From contig JADPYG010000088.1 in the NCBI GenBank assembly GCA_017654735.1, positions 2,790,001 to 2,854,000 on the forward strand: a DNA stretch of 64,000 nt. Reading direction: 5' to 3'. Position numbers and translations under genes: made by a program. The notes under the pieces were generated by a model. It had not been told where the DNA came from, did not search any database, and saw nothing but the letters and a program-made list of their open reading frames with translations. Positions 1-12,700 of the stretch are shown here, one piece after another; position 1 is the first letter of the stretch; every line of letters begins with the position of its first letter. This DNA comes from Vishniacozyma victoriae (taxonomy: Eukaryota; Basidiomycota; Tremellomycetes; Tremellales; Bulleribasidiaceae).

Positions 1-3000
1 GGCCTCTCGTTCGCCTCGATTTGGAACCAGATGCTCTTGTACGTTCTATCCCCGTGGCACTGACTAACCGTAGATCCAATGATTTCATTAACCCTGTAGA
101 CGGAACATTCGACCCAAAGCATCTGTATGGTGCCTCAAATTTTGATGTCTTTAGATGGCCAGCTTTGACGCAGGGCAGAGAACGACAGATGCTGGCCACA
201 TTTATCACTGCAATCGTGATGCCTGGGGTCCCACTCTACTATTACGGGGAGGAACAGGGGATGTACTTGTTCGATAACGATGCAGACGATTTCCTTTACG
301 GGTGAGTGACGGCCTGAGCGATCTAATTCTCAGTCGTCAACCCATGTTCTCAACCACGGCTTGGAGGAAGAACGGATGCTACACACTCGGTGTCCAAGAC
401 ATTGTCGATTTACCGCTTGAGCGTGGACTGACTGGGTGCACCGACGAGTGGAACGATCTTGATCACTTTGACGTGACCGCCGAGACTCGACGAGTGTGGA
501 AGCGCATCAATCAGGTCCGGTCCCACTATCCTGTGCTGAGTGACGGCTTCTCCTTGACGGAAAGTGGAGAATGGACCGTCGTTGAGACACCCACCACTCG
601 GGGGGTCGTGATGAAAAAAGGGCTGTGGTCAGTGGTGCGAGACTGGCTACCCAGCTCTGAACCCGAGACTACTGGCGTATGGATCTTGTACTCGAATAAA
701 GTGAGCGAAGAACCTATGACTTCGCTGACGTCAGAACGTCTCGACTACATACACTTTTGATTGCGCCGAGGCCGACCGATACATGTCACCATTTCCCGAA
801 GGAACCTCGATTCGCAACCTTTTCTTCCCATATCAAAACATCACGATACAGGTGAGTGGGTGTTCCGGCCGAAGCTGACCTACAGGCCGATAGATGCATC
901 CAGTCTCTCCTCGTTCCCGCCTTCGGTTTTATGACCTTTGTACCCAGCTCGAATTGGACAGCACCTCCGCCCTCCATTACAGATTTTGCCCCTGGTCACG
1001 ACTCTAGGGTACTATCTGACGGAACTTCCTTTCTCGATATTTCCTTCGAATTCGACGCCATGATGGATTGCGAAAGCGTCACCGAATCAATCACCCTCGA
1101 TGGGACCACGCAAGGTTTTGTCACTCCCTTTGTTGACACAGCGAGCGTTGAGTGTGCGCTTGCCGATCCAGCCTCTAGCTCTATCGTCTCGGCGGCCTCA
1201 CACAGTGTCTGGCGCTGGTCCGCGCGGCTACTAAATGTCAGCGACGGGATATATCAATTGACGATGAGTAATCCTGTCGCTACCAGTGGCTCTGGCACCG
1301 GGGTGAGTGTAGGCCATGATATATGAGCTCACGCTTTAGTCTATCGACTCGTTTCTGATCAAGAGAGGAAGCGCAAGCAATCCCATGGTCTTTCCAGCAT
1401 TCGACTACAACAACAAGCTACTATATTGTCCTGACGGATCATCTTGCTCGGTCGACAACTCATTTGCTACAGGGGCAGACAAATGGAGATACTCGTTCGA
1501 CTATGGCGGCACCTGGTCAGAATGGGCGCTTTACACGGAGACCTTCAACACTTCTCCAGGGAGGCTACAATCTAGATGGGAAGGTGTCCACGTCATGGTG
1601 CAGTATTGGTCAGCTCTGAGTCAATCCGCTGGCCCACCCGTCCACGCAGATGCCCTCTACATAGGCGGTGAACGGAGAAACCCATCCTATCTTGCCAGAG
1701 GGGAATTCAACAAATGGGGTCTTGACGCTGGTATGACGATGGAATTCGAGAATAACGACAATTCGGACGATGGATGGACACTAGCTGTGAGTACACTCAT
1801 GCCAAATGTGCTGACCATCCCGTCAGCTCATGACACAATGGCCAGCCAGTATTCAGCTCAACGTGTTTGGATACGATGACTTCTTTTACGGCGACCCAAG
1901 AGGCGATGAAATTGCTCAACGCCTTCCGCCAAACTCTCTGTGTAAGTGATTGCTATTGTTAATGCTCATTCCAAAGCGCCGAATTACTTCAACTTGACAA
2001 TCCCGCCTTATCCATATCTAGGGTGGACCTTTCACTTGAACGACAAGAATTCGCGGTGGTGGCTCACGCCACGAGGAAGTATAGCTCGCAGCATCGTCGT
2101 TTTTGCCCTGTTCGCTTCCCTGCCTCTCATCGGCGGCATACTCAGTCTTTTGATCTTCACCATCATCTTTTACCCGATCAAGGTCAACACGTATGGCAAT
2201 GATCCACAGGGGCTCCGCTGGTGGCGTCAAATAGATGCCATCATCAAGGAGAGGCTCGCCACCTTGAAGAGCCCGGTCCAGAGAACTCTCAGCGCAAGCC
2301 GTCTTTATGTGGACGCTCAAACGACCGGTGATAGACCTCCTTTGGGCGTCAGAACATCTCTCAAGATCAGAACGGTGTTGATCGCTACACTAGAGTATGA
2401 GATTCTTGGTTGGAACTTAAAGATCAGGTGAATACTCCGGTTAGAGCCGACTGACTCTCTGCAGAATTGGTGGAATGGGAGTCATGACTTCAATGATGGC
2501 GCGCTGCATGTCTGACGTCAATTTGATCTGGGTCATACCCAAGGTCAGCGGCATCACGTATCCCAAAGCCACGCCGAAGCCTCCGATCCATATTACCATT
2601 TTTGGAAAGGTCTATCAAGTACATGTGGAGGAGTATCTGTTCAAGAACCTTACCTATGTGCTATTGGATAGCCCTGTACTTATGGCACAGAGCCCTCAAG
2701 AACCCTACCCGCAGCGGATGGACGAGTTGACTTCAGCAATCTACTGTATGAGCCCTCTACTCGCATCGCTGACTGCCTCAGACTCGACCTGGAACCAAAG
2801 TATCGCTGCTGTGTATGACCGTTACCCAATTGACATCTACCATATCAATGACTACCATGGGGGCCTGGCGCCACTGTATCTGCTGCCCAAGGTTATCCCA
2901 GTGGTTTTGAGTCTACATAATGCCGATTTTCAAGGATCTTGGCCGATGAGACACCCGGTGGAGATTCTGGAAGTACTTTCCGCTTTCAATCTCAGTGACG

Positions 3001-6000
3001 AGGTCACAACTCAGGTGAGAAGGATGGCATTTCTGTGGACTGACTCTTTAGTACGTTCGATTCGGGAACACCTTCAATCTGCTACATGCCGCCGCGAACT
3101 TGTAAGCGACACACATTCCGAATGACTGACGTGCAACAGTGTCAGCATGCATCAACGCTCGATCGGCGTCGCCGGTGTGTCTGAGAAGTATGGAAAGAGG
3201 TCCTGGGCTAGATATCCTGCGCTGTGGACCCTCAGGTCGGTTGAAGCTCTACCCAATCCAGGTAGGTCGAAGAGACAATGAGTGCTGGCCAAACTCATAC
3301 TACTCAGATCCCTCTGATGTCGCTGGAATCGACAAGCATGTCATCGAGTCTCCGAAAAGGGGAGACGTGGAAGCGGAGAGGGAACGACCTGCCAATAAGC
3401 GAAAGGCTCAGGAATGGGCTAATATTGACACCGACCCAAACGCGGAATTGATGGTGTTCGTTGGAAGATGGTCCAAGCAGAAAGGTGTTGATCTAATTGC
3501 CGACGCCATGGTCAGCCTGTGAGTGGATTCTGTCGCGGATCGTGCTGATCTCCTACAGGCTGCAAGAGCACAAACATCTCCAGCTCATTTGCATCGGGCC
3601 TGTGGTCGATATCTACGGCCGCTTTGCAGCCATGAAGCTCGAGAGACTGATGAACCTGTATCCTGGACGTGTTTGTTCCATGCCTCGCTTCACCGTAATA
3701 CCACCAGTGATCAACAGCGGTGCCGACTTTGCATTGATTCCCTCACGAGACGAGCCTTTTGGCTTGGTCGCCGTCGAATTTGGGCGGCAAGGGGCTCTTG
3801 GGATTGGCAGTCGGCTTGGTGGTTTAGGCCTGATGCCAGGATGGGTGAGTGATAGACGGCGCTTCAGTTGACGCGTAGTGGTACCCAGTTGAATCGGACT
3901 CTACGGCACACATGCTGTCTCAGTTTTCCAAGACGATCAAGTTGGCCATGAGAAGTACCGAGGAAGAGCGATCCATGCTCCGAGCACGATCAGCGGCTCA
4001 AAGATTTCCCGTTCTTGTCGTGAGTCGTCTACCGAAGTATATGTTCCAGCTCAGTTGTAGTGGCGACAACGCCTCGACTCATTCTATAGTCGAGCCATCG
4101 TGGCAAGCTCGAAGCTGGCCAAGAACCAAAGACTGCTATCATCCCGGCTTACACTGTTCCTCGATGTACCGAGCTGGACGCGTAGTATGCCTGACCGAAT
4201 TTCCTGCCTGTCTCGTCTCCGCTCGCCGAGCGCTTCACCCCAGGAAATACCAAGTCCAATCAACGAAGCACCAGGGTTCGTGAATCCATCAGTAGCGGAA
4301 AACAGGACGCCCGACACATCGAACCCCGATACACCCGAATCGTCTAGCAACATGAGATCAAATTTGCCCAAGGACGATTCGTACAGCTCGTTGAGCAGTT
4401 TGTCAGAAGAGAGGAAGGACTCCTCGTTGGCTCTTACTGATGAGACGGTGTGTACAACATCCTCGACTTGTGTCACTGCATGACTTACGTACTAGTTCAA
4501 CGACGAGGATGGGTCGGTCATAGACGCCTATAAGACCTCCCTTCAGGAATTATCCTCCAAAAATTCCACAACCGGACTGTGTATACAAAAGGTTATCGAG
4601 CAGGGAGAAAAGGCGCACTTTAAAGAGAAGCATCGACAAAAGCTAGATCAAGTCGTGTGTAATGGTAGGTCCGCGTCAAAGCTATGTCTACTTGCTCATG
4701 CCTGTCAAGAAGTCAAACCCACTCGTATACAGCGTTTTATGCAGCGACGTATTGGTGACTGGCCGATCTATTCGATTGTCATTAGCTTGGGACAGGTACG
4801 TACATATTCGACAGGACACTGAAGCCATCTAGATTCTCGCTTCGACGTCCCTACAGCTCACGCTGCTCGCTGGACGAAACAGTCAGACGGCAGTAGACAT
4901 CTACAGCATTGGTGGCATCTTCCTTGGAGGTACCTTGTTTTGGTGGTGGCTGTTCAGATCAGCCCCAAGCGTCTGGGTGTTGATCATCCCTTGGTCCCTC
5001 TTCGCCTTATCCTTCTTCCTGGCAGGAGTGACCGCCCTTGTTTCTACCTTGAGCGTAGCTCACCGTCTGATGCAAGGTGCGATATTGTTGTATGCCTTTT
5101 CTTCGGCTGCTGGGATCTTTTTCTTTTCGTTAAACTTTGGCGAGGAGGCTGTAAGTAGATCCGCCATGATTCCTGAGCTAAATAAAATAGGGAAGCGCGA
5201 CCGCAGCCTGGGTCTTTAGATCCTTGACCATCCAAAGTATACAACAGGTCTGGGTCGCTCTCCTCTGGTTCTGGGGTCATACCTACGAGGGGACGGATCC
5301 AGCGATCTACCAGGCCCCCAAGTGGCTGCTGGGAATCACTTGGCCACTCATGCTCATCTGCGCATTTTCCGGCTTTATGCTTTACGCAGGATTGCCAATG
5401 TACTGTGAGTCGGCCCATATTCCACTGCCTCATGAGTACTGACACCGGCCTGCAGACTGGCAATCGCCCGCTCAGATCCCTACTCTTTGGAAAACCCTCT
5501 TCAGGCGTCGACTAGTCATTTGGTTTTTGATCGCTGAAATACTGAAAGACTTTTGGCTCTCCACCCAATACGGGAGGTCCTTGGCATTCATATGGAAGAG
5601 AGGGGTACCGCTGGTGTATACCGCGGTGGCCACGGCTGGGGCTTTCCTGATACTCTTACCCACCCTTCTCGCCCTACTCTACTACCTCAGCCGCACACAC
5701 ACATGGGCATTGCCAATGTTTAGTGCTGGACTTGGATCCCCTCGATGGTGCCAGACCTTCTGGGCCACTTCTGGCATTGGCTCGTACTTGCCTTGGGCTG
5801 GTGCAGCTGGACCTTACGTCTCGATTGCACTTTGGCTTTGGCTCGGCGTCCTCGACGGTATTCAAGGGGTGGGTATCGGTATCATGCTTTTACAGACACT
5901 GTCCCGTGTCCATGTCGCAGCGGCACTTTTTGCCTTGCAAGTAGTTGGCTCTACCACGATCTTGATTGCGCATGCTTGCGCTCCTCACAGTAAGTCTTTG

Positions 6001-6266
6001 CGCTCGTCGACAAGCTGACCTCGACTTCAGGGCTATCGCCTTTTCCTGTCTTCCCCAATATCGCCATATGGGCGACTCAAGGAGGAATTGCCAACAGTGG
6101 AGCCGAAGTGCCTTTCTTTTGGATCGCCTTGGTGTGTCAAGCTGTCGCGACGACAGGGTACTTGTGAGTGCCCGTGTACTCAGTCCGGGCGACGTTGCTG
6201 ACAGAGATCTTCAAGCCTCTTTTACAGGAAAGACCAACTTTCCAAGCCTTAGTGATGGCTAGCTAG
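1..6266 (+). CDS. AGS1: alpha-1,3-glucan synthase, 3' part (5' end outside window)
   Basis: Large membrane enzyme that makes cell-wall alpha-1,3-glucan. The first exon (1-301) carries the end of a GH13 alpha-amylase-like domain ([13 protein letters not shown]). Exons 334-700, 735-851, 886-1302 and 1340 onward continue the extracellular part. A transmembrane segment lies near 2100-2180. The GT5 glucan-synthase domain starts across an intron at RIGGMGVMT (about 2425-2490) and includes [11 protein letters not shown] (about 2840), [14 protein letters not shown] (about 3457) and [16 protein letters not shown] (about 3740). Many hydrophobic segments from about 4760 to 6170 form the multi-pass C-terminal part. 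More than a dozen short introns with GTGAGT donors and CTGAC branch sites interrupt it. The stop depends on the last splice choice (6262 or 6266). Alpha-1,3-glucan synthase is the only family with this amylase-TM-GT5-multi-TM order. No break is seen in the visible part. Confidence 0.93.
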
Positions 6267-7697
6267 GGTGTCTCGACGTCATCAGGGGGCATCGTTCGAT
6301 TTGGTGCTTTGTGTAGGCAATCTGGATGCATTAGTATCCATGCATCGTTTTGGGAATTCTCAAGCGAGATATCCACCAAGGGAACTAATTATCTTGATCT
6401 TGGCTCAACGTCTTCAGGTCAAAACTCGGGCGGATGAAGGAGGTGTTTTGTGCGGAAAAGAATTGGTATAACGTCAAGCGATCGGGCGGAGGTCTCCACA
6501 CCATTGCTTTTGAACAGGGCGATGTGTCCGAATATACTTCACCTAAGCGGGTGTTGCTGGATCAAACTGCGTTTCTTTGTGGTATATCTGGGTATGATCC
6601 CGGGGCAGAGATCGATTCATTGTTCCCATTGTCGCTTTGTCGTTCACCGGTAGCGATTCCTGCAGTCTCAATTCGGTGATTGGCGACAAAGACGGAGGAC
6701 TACCGAAGTTGTTTCTACCATCGATTATGCGGATGTGCCGGCGGCGACTTGACAGCTTGGCGAGCCCTCTGATACCTTCCCGTCTTGGTCTGAGGATATG
6801 TGGCAACGAATTGTAGAGCTGCGCAAACATTGTGATACCATCTCGCGATCAAACAAAGTCGATGGTGTGGATTGCAGCAAGAGCACCGGAGGCGTATGCT
6901 ATCTTGCCTCACAATCTGCGCCACCTTTCTCTACGTTTAAATAACTTTGCAACTCAAGGAAGGTCCGGAATTAGCAGGCGCGATCTAATTGTCCCCTATC
7001 AGTATAATTATGCTCCGGATCACCTTTCACTCTTTGTGTAGTAGGTTGGACCTACACCCAGAATGTGTCGGGTCAAAAGCAAATGGGCACTAACATGATC
7101 AGACCCCAGCGAAGAATATAGACTTACTCTTTCACTTGTAGCTCACTACCTAGCAGCCATGGCATAGGCGTCAGGAGTGTTGATTTTGATGACGCCAAAA
7201 ATCGTATCGTGCGAAGTACCTCAGCGGCCTATACTGTCGTCAATCACCGGTTCAAGGAATGAAAGTCGGCGATGGAACAGAATGTTTGTATTCGATGACT
7301 CGTTCTCCTGATTACGCTTTGCAATTACAGTGGCAACGGGATATACGAGGCAAATCTATCGCTGACACTGCACTGTGATGCATTGACCAATTGGGCAAAA
7401 GGCACCTCAAGGAAATGAAAGGTGATAATTTACTTTACGGCGCACTGATGGTACGACCTATGTTGGTATGGGAAAAGGCACATGTAATCGAGTGCCCTTA
7501 CGTACACGAGCATAGATGACAAGCGGCAGTTCAGACTCCGGCTCGCAAGTAATTTATCGTCCATGGCGATTTGAGCGGGTATCTTGCTGAAGTCCGATAA
7601 CATCAAGCAACATCGATACATCGCAAGGGTTTTTCAAGGTTTTCTATCGTATCTCACAAATAAGAACTTACACAGCACAGGCCCATTCCAGCATCGC
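6267..7697. other. intergenic, no gene recognised (1.4 kb)
   Basis: Lies between the ends of two convergent genes. The only open frames are under about 95 codons, show no domain or signal peptide, and no splice joins give a convincing protein. It presumably holds the 3' untranslated region of the glucan synthase. No RNA gene or repeat was recognised. Confidence 0.5.
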
Positions 7698-8311
7698 TTA
7701 TAGTTTGCCGGTCAACTTTCCGAGCGTTGACCCGACTTTATCCTTCACTTCTCCAACTTTATCCTTTACGTCTTCAAGTACATCCCACTTGTCCCATTTG
7801 TCATCCTTAGGGTGCTCTGGCTTCGGCTTGGGCTTCTCGGGCTTGGGATGCTCTGGCTTTGGCTTTTCCGGTTTGGGATGCTCTGACTTGGGGTGCTCTG
7901 GCTTGGGCTTCTCGGGCTTTGGCTTTTCCGGTTTGGGATGCTCTGGCTTGGGCTTCTTGGGCTTAGGGTGCTCTGGCTTGGGCTTCTCGGGCTTAGGGTG
8001 CTCTGGCTTGGGCTTCTCGGACTTGGAATGCTCTGGCTTTGGCTTTTCCGATTTGGGATGCTCTGGCTTATCCACGATGACCTCGCACTTGTCATCTAGA
8101 AATTCAGCTTGACTCATGTTGACGCATCGTACTTACTGCACTTCTTGACCTTGCAGACTAGCTTCTGGGCCAAGGAGCAGCCATTACTGCTCCAGGTTCG
8201 TTCATCGAGCTGGTCCCGAGCAGAGATGGAGCCATCCTGCCCTTTAGGGGCGGGAGCGGCAGCTGCCGAAGCGAGCAGAGACAGAAGGCCGAAGGCGATG
8301 TTAAGTTTCAT
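7698..8311 (-). CDS. small secreted Lys/Pro/Glu/His repeat protein
   Basis: Two exons, 8311-8137 and 8095-7698, flank a 41-nt intron (gtaagt donor, ctgaat branch, ctag acceptor) and give 190 residues. The N-terminus is a clear signal peptide (MKLNIAFGLLSLLASAAAA). A short domain with four cysteines follows, the last two in KKCNDKCEVIV, which the splice creates. About 80 residues are then built from repeats of the type EHPKPEKPKP with variants EHPKSEKPKP and EHSKSEKPKP. The C-terminus is a charged amphipathic-looking stretch (DKVGEVKDKVGSTLGKLTG). The function is not recognised. A cell-wall-associated or secreted extracellular role is inferred from the signal peptide, because Pro/Lys-rich repeats often bind wall polymers. 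The repeat also leaves the antisense frame open, which is not a gene. The repeat number may vary between strains. Confidence 0.8.
7790..8075 (-). repeat. in-gene tandem repeat coding EHPKPEKPKP units
   Basis: On the plus strand the units read as alternating ctctggcttgggcttctcgg and gggtgctctggcttgggctt variants about 30 bp long, with 18-bp half units inserted. They are imperfect, with synonymous and Ser/Pro changes, which suggests duplication by slippage or unequal crossing-over within the coding sequence. Confidence 0.85.
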
Positions 8312-9721
8312 AGTGTTTCGAGTACTTAATCCTGATGTTGTTCTTGTTCTGGTGAATTGATTGTGGGAGTGTGGTTGGGAAGTGATGGAAGTGAGTAGAC
8401 AATACGAGGAAGATCAACCAATACTTATACCTTTGACCATAGTTTACTGATTTCGAATGTGCGGAAGTGATTTAAATTTGATCGAGACCCCAAGGGAGGC
8501 GATGATAAGCTAGAAGGCGTCGTATTGTTACGGAGCAGATTCAGTCGAATGATGTACGTCCACCTCCAGTGCAGTGGAGTCAGATGATCTACCTGTGACG
8601 TGATCGTGGTGTAACGATATGAACACGAACGTTCGACCGATCGGTCAGTAGTGTTGGTCTCGAATCAGTCCTATATTCCGTAGTAGCATGAGTATGTCTG
8701 CTTACGAGGCACTATCCCTTCCTTCTTCCGAAACTTCTCATGCACAGACGTGTAAGATCATTTAGTAAGAAATCACGGGATGATTTGACTAGTTACAACT
8801 TTGTCTTGGCAAGGCACGGCAGAAAGTTCTTGAACTAGGAGAAGGGGAGATCCGCTCCATATCGCCCCGCTCGCTCACTCTCACGGTGCACCCAATGATA
8901 TGTAAGCGTCTCGATCGCATTGCACCACGCCGATTCTGTAGTACGCATATGCCGACTGCCAAACCGAACAACGGTAGCTTCAGATTCGTTTGGGCAGGCA
9001 ACTGTAATAGTAGTAGTAATTACCCCGTCATTCAGGCATATACGACGCAATTCGAGCAACGGGCAAGTCGGATGATACTACCTCAGCGGCACATGATCTC
9101 GATTCCGCCTCTTGCTGCTGACAAGATCATTGGATATCGATACTGCCTTGGCTTACCGAGGCATTGGGATGGTGGTTTCTGTGAGGCATGACATCCTGGG
9201 CCCACTATTACTTCCCATCCCTTCAACGCTCTCCTCGCCCTTTGCACACTTCTCATGCGCCTCACCGCGGGGTACCTTACTTCTTCCTTGAGACTTGTCT
9301 AACGCCCTTGTATCCATTCCGTCAACACTTATCCATCGTACTCCTTACAGCCACAGCGGGGTATTTGCATTGCTTTGCGCGGCGAGTCGATTAGCTCAAT
9401 CACCGATGACTAACTGGCTGACGGGGGCGAGTGCGTCCTCGATCGAGGCTCCGATATCTCGCTTCATATTATTCTTATCCCTGAAGCGAGCAGACTTGCG
9501 TTGAGTAGAATCAGCAGTGATAGTTGGATCCGCCCTTCTTAAAGGCTTGGCTACAGGAACATCATCTGCTCGCATTACACGGGACCTAGAGTGGAGTGCC
9601 CAAGATCAGGATCCGACTTCCGTTAGAGCTGATATCGAAGTCGTACAGGGATGATCTGCATTTGTTACAAGGACCCTGATGTAGCGAACCCTGTGGATGG
9701 GTCACGTGGTACAGGTTGGAT
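8312..9721. other. intergenic, 1.4 kb, promoter side of the secreted repeat gene
   Basis: No convincing gene was found; the open frames are short and unrelated to known families. The part next to 8311 should hold the promoter of the secreted repeat protein, including a perfect 12-bp palindrome at 8635-8646. The part near 9722 should hold the 3' untranslated region of the kinase gene. No tRNA A/B boxes in the right arrangement were seen. Confidence 0.45.
8635..8646. promoter_or_regulatory. perfect 12-bp palindrome gaccgatcggtc
   Basis: Perfect inverted repeat about 325 bp upstream of the start of the secreted repeat protein gene. It has the form of a binding site for a dimeric regulator, but no factor is assigned and a chance palindrome is possible. 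Confidence 0.25.
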
Positions 9722-12700
9722 TCATCTGCTTTCCGCTTTACGACGTTGACGTTCCTGCTTGGCCGACATCTCGTGATGCTCTCCAATACCTTGGAGTCTG
9801 GGGTCTCAGCTTTGAACATAGTGGATAGAAATGGCTTACTGAGTCGGTTTCTCCATCTTAGGCTCCTCGGTCGTAAAGTATGGCATTTTCAGTGCTTTCG
9901 TAGCTGATAATCTCTTTGCCGGGTTCATCGCGAGTAAACCCTCTGCAACGTCCATTGCTGCTGGTGAAAGTCGTCTGTTATATCAGCCACAGTGTTTTCA
10001 TACGAGAGGTGGTGGCTTACTTTGAGAAGGATTCGCGGAACTTGGACCGTAATTCCACCTTGGGCTTGACGAGCTCGTACCATGGTAAGTCCCTAACTTG
10101 GGGCCAATCATCTTCACGAGGTGTACCCATCATGTTGTTGATGACTTCGAGTTGATGGATTTCGTCATTGCCCTGTAGTATGGGTTTCGTGAAATACATT
10201 TCGAGCATGATACATCTTTATCATCAGCACCTTCCAAGGCGAAGTGGAGTGCTTACCCAGCAGACCACATATCCACTTCTGGTCCATATATTGTCTCGCC
10301 CATCAAAAGCTCCGGACATCGATACCATAGAGTAATGACCCGATTGGTATAATCCGCCTTACGTTTTCGGTTGTACAATCTTGCAAGACCAAAGTCGGCC
10401 AGTTTCAGGTCTCCTTCTGCCGTGAGAAGGATATTCGACCCTTTCATGTCTCGATGTAGGATACCGATCCGATGGAGATAATCGAGACCGGCGATCATTT
10501 GATGGGTGAGCGATTTGAGGTTGGCAGGTGAGAATGAGATGCTAGGAAGGGAGAGGACACCAGTCAAGTCGTGTTCCATGTAATCGAAGACCATGTATAC
10601 CGAGCCTAGATATCAGCCTTATGCACATCAGAGGTGAGACTGCTTACCTTTCGAGACCATCATTTCATACAATCGGATGATATTTTCGTGCTTGAGACTC
10701 TGGAGGAGCTTGATCTCTCGCATAGCAGTGACTGGGAATCCATCCTTCTCGCCCTCCATCCTGATTCGCTTCAAAGCCCTGAACGACCCATCTTCCACTC
10801 GCCTTGCTTTATAGACCTTTCCATACGTTCCTTCTCCGACACAAGCCAGGCGTTCATATGCTTCGCCAGGTTGCAATTTGCTGATTGGAGGCTCGGGCTC
10901 CTGACCTCGATGACCATTGCTTTCGGAGCTGATGGGTGTGCTCTGTTGTTGAGATGAGGGGTCGATACCACTGTCAGGCGCACCGTTGACACCCTGAATG
11001 CCGGATTGCGAAGCCTGTGGCGGTGGTGCATTTTCGGCCTTGGAGAGAGGTTCGCGAAGAGCCATCAGCTGCTCGACTGATTGCATCTCTCGAGCCTCGG
11101 GCTGCCGACCAAAGTAGTGCACCAAAAAAGCCGAGAGTGGAGTCGTCTGGGCCTGAGAGAGCCATTCCTTGAATGCAGACCGGAGGTAAGGAGCGACAGT
11201 ATCAAGATACCCGTTGTACTTGCGCTCCGAGACTTCTCGTGGTTCTGCAGGGTTCTCGATGTGGATCGTCTCGGTTCCGACCGGCGTTTCAGGATCGATA
11301 TCCATGTCTGCATCGGCGTCTGGGGTGGCTGCTGTTGGGTTGGTAGCCGGTGGTGCAGGCTGATGATTGCTTGGTGATGCGGCCTCGAAGAATTGACGGA
11401 GTCCAGGCTTGTTGCCCAGTGGGCCTGTTTTGACTGGACTCGGTGCCAAGGCGATCTTCACCATTGGAGCTGTGCTATTTGACGGATCGTATGGAACGGA
11501 ATTGGGTATCGGCAGTGCTCGATCGGTGTTGCTGTAATGGTTGTTTGGATTTAGAGGTGTCGGGTCGATGTTGTGACTAGCGTCATATGGCAGTCCTGCC
11601 GAGTCGGGTGCCCGGAAGGCCGGACGGCCTGGCGGAGGAAGAGGTGGTCTTCCACCTGATCTAAATAGGCCCGGGCCTGCGCTTTCGTACTCGGGACTCG
11701 GCCTCCTGTCCGAGAATGGACGATCTGCCCTACCCCGATCTGCATTTGGTCCCATGGGTGGCGGTCTATCTGCGTTTCTGCGCCAAGTTTGCGTCTCGGT
11801 ATTGTCCATCCGGGCGAATTGGGAAGCCAAGCTCGGCCCTCGCGGAGGTGCAGCGCCCTGGTTGAAAAGAGCGGCTTGAGGTGGTAGTGGGGCTTTACCA
11901 GCACTTCGAATAGGCTGTGGTGATGGCGAGCGACGAGTGTTGTAGTCGGGTGATTGTCTACGTGGACGTTTCGCTCGACTATCGGGCGAAGGGGTGCGTC
12001 TAGGAGGCCCAGAACGAAGATCTCTTAATGGTGAGCGCGGGCGACGCGGAGGTGATCTTGATCGAGAGGGACTATCGTCTCGTTGACGTAGGCGAGGTGA
12101 CGTGGGTCTACGAGCTGGAGATTCGGGAGATCTGCCGCGTCCCCTGTACATCAGCTGGTGTTTCTTCACTAATCCGCTTGGCTCACGATAATTTCTCTGC
12201 CGCTGCAGCCGCAGCTCGGCCTCCAATACCGTAATCTGGGCTTCCACGATTGCGGATAGGTGCTCGAGAATCCACTGGCAATGAAACACGAGGTCGTGCG
12301 ACGGGACTATAATCGGGACTGTCGCGACGACCGCTCGATCTGCGAGGGGGACTACGACCGATGGGCGCTGATGGCTGTATAGGTTTCCGAGGTTCGGGAG
12401 ATTTCCGACCGGCAGACGCTGGCGAGACTGATCGTGGAAGATCTCTTGGTCTAGTAGGCGGTGTAGGTCGATTTGGAGGAGGGGGTCTATCATCATTCCT
12501 CGAGCGTGAATCCCGATTGTCGTTGTATCTTCCCCAATTTCGGTCTCCATCACCATCACGGCGATCCGTACTTGGATGTCGAGGTTCTTCTGGAACTTTA
12601 CGACGCGCTCCCCATCCTTCATCCCTTTCTCTGCCCCTTGGAGGTTCGTTGCCTCTTCTTCGATCATCAACTCCTACTCCCTCCACCTTTGACTTCCACG

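Noticed and set aside
7705..8112. 135-codon plus-strand frame over the repeat protein
   Set aside because: Antisense shadow of the Lys/Pro/Glu repeat; its Gly/Leu/Ser/Phe repetition only mirrors the repeat codons, and the minus frame has a signal peptide and a proper intron.
9360..9445. Possible tRNA (ttagctcaat resembling an A box)
   Set aside because: No matching B box or acceptor stem could be drawn at the right distance.
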